A model generated the notes under the pieces. It was not told the origin of the DNA. It searched no databases and was given only the letters and a program-made list of their open reading frames with translations. Positions 24,001-34,798 of a stretch of 64,000 nucleotides of DNA are shown piece by piece; the stretch's first letter is position 1, and every line of letters starts with the position of its first letter. Made by a program: the position numbers and the translations under genes. Source of the stretch: Nemopilema nomurai (lineage: Eukaryota > Cnidaria > Scyphozoa > Rhizostomeae > Rhizostomatidae). Location of the stretch: NCBI GenBank assembly GCA_003864495.1, contig ML133376.1, positions 620,001 through 684,000 on the forward strand, in the 5' to 3' direction.

Positions 24001-27000
24001 TTTGAAGCATCTTTTGATGACTTTGACTGCACAGGCCTTTGAGCACTAGCTTTTGGAATATGTCCTCTTGCAGTTCCACCTTGACCAGTATTTTGGTTGT
24101 GCGCTATAGTTTCATTGTTATCAACCCTCTTTATGTTATAAACTGCGTTTAAAACACTTTTGTTGTTAATTTGGTATCCAGCAAGGTTCGTTACTAGCAA
24201 CTTTGCTGTTGAATTTTCGGTACTGTTATTGGCTACAAGTGGCTTAACGTTGTAAACTGCATGTAATGTATTATTTTCGTCAATATGATAATTTCCAACA
24301 TCCGGCAGGGTTATGCTTTCATTACCTGACTTTTTATCTTCGATCTTTCTAACATTGTAAACAGCACGAAGTGTATTATTTGAGTCGATTTTTTGCTCTG
24401 CAACCTTTCCTTCTAAAAGCTTCTCTGGCTTAGCTTCGTTCGCATGATCAGTTTTGTTATCATTTGTAGAAATGTGATGCTTGATATCCGTTGTTTTTGG
24501 CTGTTTCTTCATTGTACCGATATCTGGCTCAAAGACGCCTCTATCAAAAGGTTTTTTGCTCGTCTCATTCTTCCCCACTGTGCTGTTCTCGCTGTTGAAA
24601 CCTTTAGTCACATTTGCAGCACTCGCATCTTCGCTTGTAGCATTCTGCTGGCTTTCATTTTGCTTCTCTCTGCTGCTATTACTAGTGTTGCCTGCCTTCG
24701 CCATTCCCTCCTTCGCAGCTACATTAAGCGTTCCATTCTGGTCGACACCCTGTTGAACACCATCCTTATTGGCGTTCGTCAGCGTTATCGACTTGGATTC
24801 CTTCGCAGCTTTTGAATCTGTGAAAGAGGAGACAACACTGGCTTCTGAATGATTGCCTTTTACAGCATTGGATTCCTCCCCCTTCTTCTTTTGAAATATA
24901 CTGTTGCTTATCCCACTGCGTTTGTATTCCCTCTTTTCTTTTCCCTGGCTCTTCGTTTTCGGCTTCGTTCTTCTTTTCGACTCCTTTGGTTCCTTTTTCT
25001 CAGCTTTCTTCCCGATTGCCTTTTGATTGCTTGCTTGACTCCTTTCTTTCTTACTCGCCCTCTTTTCGTTGCCATTTTTCGGCGAATTCCTTGACTCATA
25101 TGGCACTTTCTCTGGCTTCTTCTTCTGCTGTGCCTTGTTGGCCCACGTGTGAATATTGCTTCCTGACTTCTTCTCCTCGCCTTTGCTGCTTGCCTTTTCT
25201 TCCAGCTCATGACTTTGTTTCGCCTTGCGTCCTTTACTATCATGTGTGCTCAACTTGATCGGGGTTATGTCTGATTTCAATGTCAAATGCGAGTTCACGC
25301 TATTTTCTATAGAGAAGTTAGACCCCTCTACTGCACCCATTATCTTCCCTAATTTCTTCTCCCATGACCTTTTCAGCCCTTTTTCCTTCTTACCATGACC
25401 TGGTATGGAGCTCCTCTTCTGCTCGTCTATGACGTCATCAACACTGAGCCTTGGCACAAAAGATTTGAAGGTCATGTGGGTGGATACCCCATTCTGTATT
25501 GTGACATTTGTCCCTTCCAATGCCTTGTTTAGTTTTCCCATAGTGTTTGATTTTTTCACCTTTTGCTCTACCGTGAAGAAGTCCATTACTTTTTCGCTCA
25601 GGTTTTGGCTCTTTCCATTCTTTTTGCCTTTCCCATTCGTCTTTTCCGTAACAGTTTTCTGTTCTGGCTTTAGTTTAATATCCGACTTCTTCTTCCCGAC
25701 TTGGGTGAATCGTATCAGTCCGGGTTTCTTAAACCCGGTAGGCTGTATAAAGGTTTTCGTGATGGCCTTCGTACTCTCCTTTCCTCCAGCGTTGTTCTTT
25801 CTCAGATCTACCTGATCAGAGCCCAGGAACTGCGATTCCGGAATAGTTCCCTCGTCTCCTTTGACTGAAACCAAAGCCAATGACGTATTTAATGTTCGGT
25901 CCCCTGTGACTGGATCAACTGGCAGCAAACTGGTTGTTGTGGTTGTCGTCGACGTATTAGACACAGGCGAACTAACAAAGAACTGCGGGTCACCCTGGGG
26001 TGGCGCGTTTATAGGCAACGCAGCCAGTGGTAGGGCGCTATTCACTGGAAATGTTGCAGGGATCTGGTGGATGTTTCCGAAGGCTGTTGACTGTTCGTTG
26101 GATGCCATTGGGACTGATGTGTTTGCCTTTGGGTTCTGGATGTTCTGCGTGGCTTGGAATCCCACAGGGCTCAATGCCGCGCCTTGGTTTGTTGACGGTA
26201 CAAGGTTCTGTGCCTGCTTGGATTCCTCCTGCTTGTTGTCCGAATTTTTCGACTCCGCGGCGACTTTCGTAGCGTTGTTCTTACTCAAAGCGTCGTGGTA
26301 CTCGTAATTATCAAGTGCCGTTGTCTTGTTCTCGATGTATTGGTAATTTGCCTTCGAGCTCAATACGTTGCTTGTTTGTTCTTTTGTGCTTCTTCCACGT
26401 GTTTCTCTTTATCGCCAGTAGCTGCGGTTTTATTGTCACTCTGTTTGGACTTGTCATCAACCTTTTCCACGTCCTTTGCTCCACCATTACCAGTTGCCCC
26501 ATCTGTCACATTGAGAGGCGATTTTCCGTTGTCTACCTTGGTCTCGTTTTTATTTTCTTTAACTTTGGCCTCCTCCGTCGTCTTCGCATCTTTCTTCTGT
26601 TCCACTTTCAACTTTGTGCTGTTTGTTTCTTTTTCATTTTTTATCGTTCCATTGTTGGCTTTATCCGTATCCTTCAAGGAATCTTTTGCTATCTCGCTAT
26701 CCTTTTCTTTAGATGATCCATTCTTCTTTTCGTCTCCTGCTTCAACTTTCTCTTCCTTCTTCTCGTCTGTCTTTTTACTATCCTTTTCCTCTTCTTTCTT
26801 GCCGCCCTTTCCCTCCTTCTCCACCTCCTTCCCTACCGCCTTCTCCACCTCCTTCTCCACCTTCTTCTCCACCTCCTTCTTTTTTGCCACCCCAGGAGCT
26901 TTATCCCTTGCCCATGGGGTATCCCCCAGCAATCCAAACGCAGAATCATCCACCCAGCTCTCGTTTCCTTTTCCTCCTTCACCCAGGAATCCAACGACAT

Positions 27001-30000
27001 CGTTAAGTCCCTGCTTCATCGCGCCGTTTTCCAAATTCGGGGATATGCCACTGCTTTTCTGTCTTTCAGTCTCAAATTCTTCCAATGTCTCTGGCTTCTT
27101 CTTCTGTGACAATGTCGGCCGTAGAGGTGTCGGTGCACCTTTCGTCACTGCCGGGGGAGCTGTCGGTTTCATGGGCTGCTTTGTAACCACCAATCCACCG
27201 CTTACAGTGGCAGTGTTTGGCTTCACGGTCGGACCTGGCTTTGCCCCCGGCATAAATTGACTAACAATGTTACCCGGTTTCATTTGATGGTAATCAGAAG
27301 GCAGACTTAAGTCTTTTTCCGAAGCCACATTAGTGAGTCCCAATGAGGTGATCGGTGGTGAACTAAGCTGTATCATCTTGTCATGCGTCATTTCTGGTAC
27401 TTGAGCTTGACCGGGTTGCTCTGCAATACTGACCAAGGGATTGGATGGCGTCTGAGCCGAGTTCGGGTTGTTCTTGCCCGGACCTATTCCGACAACAGCT
27501 GGTTTGTTTGCTGCAACTGCTTGGCCCCCTGGTTTGGCTAAGCTGTTGAGTCCAAGTCCGGGCTGTTCCAAGTAGCCATCGGACGGAGCCGACGGTGCTT
27601 GTATTGTATTAGGAACGCCATTTCCTGGGACCGGACCGCCCAGAACCGGAGTTTTGAGCTGAGCCGCCGGTTGCTCTTTGTTATCCATGTCTGCAAACAG
27701 GTCTTCCAAACTTGCCACGTTGCTTTGCTGTGGTGCTTGATTTGTGTTTGGTACTGGTTTAGCTTGTGCCAAGTCCTTGTTCGGGGCAATATTTGTACCG
27801 GCAACATTTTCTGGGACAGGTCTAGCATTTACCGCTGGATTAGGCTTACCACCCCCGTTAGGTTGCACTAATTTTGCTTTTTCCGGGTCTGGTTGTTTCG
27901 ATTCCGGATCCTTCACATTTGTCAAACCAGTGTTTTGGTTCGCCTTCTGCGGGGGAGCGGCTGGGTTCACCAGCTTTCCGGCTGAAGCCTCCTTCTCAGC
28001 ATTTGACACTTCGATGGCCGGATTTACAAGCGGTGTTCCTATTGGCGCACTTCCAGCATTGCCTGCTTTTGCAGCTTCGTTGCTTTCTATCTTGGCAGTA
28101 GAAGCCTCTTTGCCTTCTACTTTGGAAGCCTCTTTGCCTTCTACTTTGGAAGTCTCTTTGCCTTCAACTTTGGAAGCCTCCTTGCCCTCAACTTTGGAAG
28201 CCTCTTTGCTTTCAACTTTGGAAGTCTCTTTGCCTTCAACTTTGGAACTCACCTTGCCTTCAACTTTGGAAGCTTCCTTGCCTTCAACTTTGGAAGTTTC
28301 TTTATTGTCAACCTTGATAGCCTCTTTGCCTTCCACTTTGGAAGTCTCTTTGCCTTCAACTTTGGTAGTCTCTTTGTCGTCAACCTTGGAAGCCTCCTTG
28401 CCTTCAACTTTGGTAGTCTCTTTGTCGTCAACCTTGGAAACCTTCTTCTTATCTCCTTCAGCAGTAGTATTGCTGTCTGCTTTGTCCGCCTTTTTTTCAT
28501 TTGTACCTTGGTCCTTCGTCGGCGCTGTCTTGGCAACAACATTTCCACTTTGATTCCCTGCAGTACCTGGCTTCCCATCCACGCTTTCACTATTTGCTTT
28601 CACATTATCGGCATCTTTATCCATTTTCACTGCCTGCGTTGAATTACTAGATGAAGTGTCCTTCTCTTTATCTTTTACGCCATCACTGCTTCCCTTTCCA
28701 CTGCCCTGGGTAGGTGAGTTATTCGATGTACTGTTTCCACCCACTGCCGCAGGGGCTGTTGTTGCATTCCCAGCACCGCCAGCTTCCTTTGTTACCTTCT
28801 TGGTTTCGTTAACAGCCTCGGTTGTGCCATTCGTCAGAGAGGCTGTTGGTGATTGCGTGGCCTGGTTGGGCTCTTTTGCGGGGATCTGTGGCTGGGGTGC
28901 TGGTAGCGGAGGCAATTTCAGCTCTGAAACGTTCTTTACTGCTTCATCGGGTAAGATCTTTGTGACCGACTCGTATGGCCACATCCCATCCTTCAGTTGA
29001 TCGGGGTCCTCTGTTGAGAAATCAAGAAATTTTATTAATTGGTTTACTCTTTTCCCTAACGTGACGTGGATATCTAAAACTAGAATTTTAGAAATGGGTA
29101 GGCTTGATCAGTTTCTTTTAGAAAGATGCAAACACCAGAATAGGTACAAAAATTATTATAAGTTCCTTTCAGGGCTATCGTTGAAAATGTTAGGCTTTTG
29201 TAGCTAGTAGTAACTGACAGAACAGGGAACTATAGCAATACTTGATGTGTCGAAGACGAATGGGGTGTTTTTCATTTAAATATTCGGTTTAATTCTTTTT
29301 GCATTTAAACGTAGGTTTGATTGACTTGGTATGATATTTTAGGATCAAGCCAGCTAACTCCCCTTGGTGGTAAATTGAGCTGACTGCTGACGTTTTGCCA
29401 CTTTGAATCAATGGAGGTGCGTACGAAATTAGATACGATACAAACATGGTAAAGAGATTTCTGCGAAAATGTTACCAAGGTAATGGCCTTTTTTAACTAA
29501 AGACAAGTTTGATTTCTGATAGTAATCCGTGTTTCCTTTTACATAAACAAGGAGGATTCAGAAATCTATTTTTTAATATTTGTAAAATTAAGCATGACTT
29601 GGTCATTTGTCATTTTCTTTCAACCTTCTCACTTCTGGGAGACTCTTAGTTAATCAAATTTGCACACGAGTTATCTATGCAGCTACTTGTACAAGAATGA
29701 AAAAATTTAATAAATTAATGGGTTAGGAAATTACGACACCATGTTGAGCTTTGCTTCTTGCATCCTACTAGAATCAGAACCTTGTATTGTTTCTTCACTC
29801 ACAGTTGCTACATTATGATCCACTTTTGAAACATAACTGGCACAGTTTTACGTATGAAATTGATCATTGGATTATCTTTGAAAGGCTGAATTCCGCCAAA
29901 TACCTTACCTGGTCCGGCTATTAGACCAGTGTTATTGCCCATGGTCAGGTGGTCACCTACGACCGGATGGACAATAACCTTTGGCATTTGTTGGACCGGG

Positions 30001-32136
30001 TCAGCTTTGACTCCCCCAATAAGCCCAGAACTGCCCGGTCCGGCATCGCTTTTTGGCTTCCATTCTTTTCCCGAATCCAGTTTTGGTTTAATATATTCTA
30101 CATTCTTTTCACAGAAAAGCTGCAGGACAAAAGAGATTCATATTCAAATGTCTTTAAGAGACTGAAGTCAGCTCAGCATGGTGTCTTTCATCTATGAGAA
30201 TCCAAACGTATCTGATCGAATCCGATCCAATCTTGATTGGCATAAAGCAAATATGCATTGGCTGCAGAACTTTATTGCTCAAGCAGTGAATTTACTGACG
30301 GATCAATTTTAAGCAAGATTATCAGGATTCGATCGGAAATCGTCTGGTCTCTGCTTTCACCGTTAGCTGAGAACTTTCAAATGAAGATTACCAATATTTC
30401 TCCCATCTTCGTCATGATCACAGTCTAGGCAAGCTCCCTCTTGTTGATCAATTGGGTTTTCACACATAACCTGACAAATGATAGAAGTTGAGTCTTCTTG
30501 CAGTCATATGGGTGTTTTCCCGATGCATACGCAATTGTAATGTGATGTAATGACGGTAGCAAGAGATGGTAAAATGTAAGGCAAAAGGCTGAACGCGAAG
30601 AATAATTTGGGGTGATCAATTCAATCATAATTAAAAATGATCAACTTTGGCTTTTTCTCTTTCAGCACAAAAAATGTTATTTTCCACAAATTGAATGACT
30701 ACGTAAAAAATTTTATAAGAATGTATCAACTTCATCTGATTTTGTTTTATCAGGACTTAAAGCTACCCTGCAATATCGTTTGGTGCTCTTCCTATCACAA
30801 AAAAACATGGGATAAGAATGATATCAAGTTTATTCAGTTCTTCATAGCTTTCTAAAGCGACTGTGTAAAAATGATGCTAACATTTTCTTCAAATTTTCAC
30901 AAAATTTGGAAGGAATGAGCAAATATGTACTAAAAGGCTTTTTTATTTTCATCAAGGAATCTTCTCCATGTTTCAGAGGCCATAAAAGCTTTCTCCTCTC
31001 ATTAATACTATATGATAATTGCACGAACTAGAGTACAACATCACAGTAGAAAATCAACGCTTACCAGCATTTTTTCCTTGCGATCTGCAGTTTGAATCCA
31101 ATAGCTTCCAGAAGGGAGGTTTGGAAACTTGGTGAAGAGATCAGAGCAGCTCATGGCTGGGTTTCCTGGGGAACTAAACAGATAACATAGTTGAAGTGGC
31201 ATTCTTTTGGCAAAATATTATTATATTCAACGTTGAAATAGTGTTAGTTCATTTTCTGCATCATTTATTTCAGCATTGATCCTTTGTCTTTTGCCGGATC
31301 TTGTCCATGATGGTAGCTTACAGAAGGGAGAAAAACTTTATCTCTGGCTTTGATGACGCAATAATATTCAGACACGTAAAGTGAAATTTCCTGGTATTTA
31401 ATTGTAGTTGTATCTCGCTTGTATTTAATTTGTGCCTTGATCTCGCTAGACCTATCAAAAAATGAAGAGACTCATTTTGAACTCACCTTCCATATTCACC
31501 CTCGTCTTCATGCTCACCATTCTTAGTCTGGTCTCGCTTTGAAGCTGCCTGTTGTTTCTGCTGGCTTTCTTTCTTTCCTCCTTTCACTTCTGGTTTCTTA
31601 TCTCCAGTCGCCCCCCCTGGTGAACCAATTGTTTTGATGTCCTTCTTTGGCTTACTCTGCGTCATTTTCACATCTTTGCTCTTGGCATCAATATGAGTCT
31701 TCTTCTCTGAATCTGAACTGCTTTCTGATAAAATCTTCTTCAAGACATCCTCTTCTGTTATTGATATTCCGAAACCCCTTACTAAGCTTTTACCCTCTCC
31801 GTTCTGCGATTTCGAAATATGAGCACCCTTCCCAATTTCCTGTTCGGCAATTGTACCGATTTCCTTTTTACTCTCGACATCGGATTTCTTGGAACTTTGC
31901 TCAAGTTTTTTTATATTTCCAAGAAGAACGTTCTCTATTAAATGAAGCGTACCCGAATCATCGGCTTGACCCAATTTTGATCTTTTATATACTCCTGCTG
32001 AAGGCTCAACAATGTGAAACAAGCCATTGTGCTCCGATTTGTGCCTTGGTATTATTGATTTCCTTGCGCCCGTGTGTTCCTTGGCAACACAAACCCCAAC
32101 AAGGGTCAGGCAAATGTAATATAAGATACTTTTCAT
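21060..32136 (-). CDS. Gene B: giant secreted low-complexity protein with SC...SG.YW module
   Basis: Four exons: 32136-31487, 31173-31065, 30119-29909 and 29010-21060. They give about 2,970 residues if one frame break is bridged. Exon 1 encodes a signal peptide (MKSILYYICLTLVGVCVA) and a charged region. A good acceptor lies 11 bases before the ATG, so a 5'-UTR intron is likely. Exon 2 has the module GNPAMSC...11 residues...SGSYW and ends in phase 0. Exon 3 starts LFCEK, matching the YC position of gene A exon 9. The 7.95-kb last exon is Lys/Asn/Ser/Thr/Pro-rich and has many N-glycosylation sequons, an 8-residue tandem array and several longer internal repeats, but no globular domain I recognise. 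The frame breaks near 26360-26400: one frame stops at 26360 and the other is open from about 26400 to 21060. One extra A in the run at 26382-26385 would join them. A structural matrix, mucus or glue role is inference. Confidence 0.8.
24118..24400 (-). repeat. Three copies of an 'NNTL.AVYNVK' repeat in gene B
   Basis: Three segments of about 35 residues share the core N(N/K)(T/S)(L/V).AVYN(V/I)(K/R). They are spaced by sequon-rich linkers (NNSTENST, GNESIT). This is the most ordered-looking part of the giant exon: hydrophobic residues alternate, suggesting short beta strands. I do not recognise the repeat family. Confidence 0.8.
25260..25545 (-). repeat. Two copies of an 'EG(T/S)N...H(M/L)T(F/L)KS' repeat in gene B
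   Basis: Two segments read EGTNVTIQNGVSTHMTFKS and EGSNFSIENSVNSHLTLKS, each preceded by a Lys-rich helix-like stretch with KL.K. They align without gaps across 19 residues, so this is an internal duplication. Each copy carries an N-glycosylation sequon. Confidence 0.8.
28100..28440 (-). repeat. 24-bp coding tandem array, 8-residue unit KVEGKEAS
   Basis: About fourteen to seventeen units of eight residues in gene B, variants being KVEGKEAS, KVEGKETS, KVDDKETT and KVDNKETS. The unit alternates Lys with Glu/Asp and would be strongly charged and disordered or coil-like. The coding frame is kept throughout, so variation is by whole units. Confidence 0.92.
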
Positions 32137-34798
32137 TGTGATATCTGGAAAGAGAAATAAAACCAGAAAGATGCGATTAACTGTGTTTGCTAAAAAGTTT
32201 GACGTTTCATGATGTAGGTTTCAAGAGTGTATTTCTCAAGTATTTTAATTAACTTTGAGACACAAGACAAAAACTTCTGAGATCTTGCGCACAGGCTTTT
32301 TACTTGCTACAACAATCATGTACGCTAACTTGGCAATCTATATACACTTGCAATCACCATACAATACTTTTGATTCATTTAAATAAACCATTAAGGCAGT
32401 GGGAGCTTAGATTAGCACCCACCCCAACTCATAATGGGCAGAAATGCTCTTTTTATTGTCAATCTCTTCTACTAACTATTCTAGAGAAAAAGTATTTTTC
32501 ATAGTGACATTAGAACCAAAGGTAAAGATTTAATAACTTTTGATGTGATTGATGTCAATGAAGAGAGAAAATATCGGATGTGTTCCCCCGGGGAAGTTCT
32601 CCTCAAAGATAGTTCACTTCCATGGAAATGCTTTTAAAGAAACAACCCTTATATGTTGACCAGTATTCGGTCCTTACAATCATATGTCCAATGCTCTGGG
32701 TTATGTAGAAGTCATGGGAGTGAATTTATTGAATAGGAATTAAATGGGCAATAAGTGGAAATGAAAATTAGATCTTCATCAGGGATAATGCTTTTCTGGT
32801 GAGTTCAAGTGATTGTGCTTGCTCAGGCATTCGTGCACGCCTCGCTGCATCGGAGAATCATCTCTTCGCACAATGCAGTATGCACAAAATAAGTACCATG
32901 CAGTATTTAGATGTATAGCTAGCCTCACCTTTAAAGGGCCCTTCACACCATATCAGCGCTAAATTTCTCCGCAATAGTCCTTATTTCGATCTTTATTTGA
33001 ATTCTGGCTGTCGACTTCGCTGGATTTGAGAAGCAACGCTGATGCTTCGCGTCTAATTGTGCACTGATTCCTGGACAGGTGGTCCATACAACTTCTCATG
33101 TCAAAGATCATTTAAGTCTTATTCCCAACTGCCTTGCTACCTATTCATCTACCAATTAAACGTATTAGCATCCCGCGTATCATGATATGACCTTGCCCAT
33201 ACCAGACAAACAATAATTGATAGAAGGCATTATGGTGTCTGATGTTGTGCAAGTTCGCATGCAGGACTTTTTGTGCAACCCAAATAATTCTAAATAATAA
33301 TGTTTCGGATTCGCTTTCTTGATACATGTGGTCTGCATTCTTGCAGAATATGAATTGTTTAAGGATGCCAGAGTTTTTTCTTTGAACTCATTATTAATAT
33401 AAGTAGCCCCTTGACATAACATATACTTTCACATCGTTGTGTTAAATTTAGCTATTATCTTTCACTACTGATTACCGTCGAATAAAGGCTGCAAGCCCTA
33501 AGTCGCTCTGAAATTTCTTCGATTATCGAAACGTATCTTCCTTCAAGATTAAGCTAAAAACCTAGCCTTGGCCTCGGAACATTTTCTCAGAATGTTGACA
33601 CCTCAAAATATCAAAATCCTTTTCCCGTTTTTCACGTTTGACACTTGATCATACCATAAAATTTAGCCAAACCCATTTTGGAGAAAGCAAGCCTAATTCT
33701 CATCCTCTATGTTAAACAGTTTTGTTGGAGAATTCGCTAATCGATAATTGGCCTCATCAAAATTTTCTACTATTTCAATTTTTTCAAAGGAAAGTCTGCC
33801 TGTGGAAATTCACTAGACTTTTTCATTAACACGGCAAAGAGCATTCAGAAAGCATCCCCATGCTATGCTGAAAAGACTACTGCAAGCGCAGTGAACAGCA
33901 TCCACTGCCTATAAGAATAGCCTCAGACGGATCATTAGGCAACGCACTGGAGCATGACCGCAATCGATTGGTAGCTGGCCTTTACTGCCCTGCTGTTTTG
34001 CAACCTGGAAACAGCTCAGTACATCTCAGAACATGCTAATACTCTTATCAATATTGCCACATCGATAGGCTTTTGGACTGACTGGCTTCGGTCCGCTGCT
34101 TCTTCGCGATGCAAGCTGTCGAGGCATTGGACGCAGGGAGAACTGTCGACAAAATAAACATCTGAAGTACGAACAACGGCAACAACAGTATTGGCAGCAA
34201 GTCAAGGTGTTGGTGAGCCAACGAGTGAGTTGATTAACGGAATCAATCGAGAATATTTTGAATAATGGTAGATAGGAAGGAAGACTGCAGCATCGGTAGA
34301 AAAACCCTGTGGGAGTCAGCAAGCCTTGTGGGAGATTAGCCTATTGGTCTAATTGAATGATTCGGTTTGCAAGCCACATACTCTCATGCTTCGATGGTAG
34401 GCCAACTAGAGCGATGGTGATAACATGAAAGAAAGCTATTGCCATTATTTGGGATTCTTGCTAGGCCTCTCGGGTGTCTCAAATTGGGACATAGGACAGT
34501 AGGAGAAGTATCGAATAAAGTAACTCTTCAAGTCTTTGCAAGTTTTCTAGCATGAAGTAAATACAATCCTGGTATCAATATTTGTCTTTGCAGCATTCAT
34601 CTTTAGTGAAAGTCGATGCATCATGAAAGTATAGCTATAAGTAAGGCAATAATAGATTCGCTGTAAAATTACTGCTCATTTGCTAATTCAGTTTTGTAGA
34701 AGCACTGACGAATATTTTGTTGAACTTGCTGTATATATTTTCCTTGTACCTTTCTTTACGTAAAAAGTATTGTTTCTTCTGTGTCAAAGGGCTTCATT
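32137..34798. promoter_or_regulatory. Divergent intergenic region between gene B and gene C
   Basis: Genes B (minus) and C (plus) are transcribed away from each other, so both promoters should lie in these 2.7 kb. Part is likely the 5'-UTR intron of gene B, since an acceptor lies 11 bases from its ATG. No TATA box or start site can be assigned with confidence. Open frames here are short and unsupported. Shared regulation of the pair is inferred from geometry only. Confidence 0.45.

Noticed and set aside
22050..24815. Long open frames on the + strand opposite gene B, rich in Phe, Leu, Cys and Ser
   Set aside because: They are antisense shadows of the Lys/Asn-rich giant exon; the composition follows directly from the complementary codons.
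27744..28553. 269-residue + strand frame with a repeated SLPSTLEA unit
   Set aside because: It is the reverse-strand reading of the KVEGKEAS array in gene B; no start context, splice signals or independent homology.
34026..34322. 98-residue minus-strand frame in the gene B-C spacer
   Set aside because: Cys/Ser/Arg-rich with no signal peptide, no domain and no splice context; probably chance.
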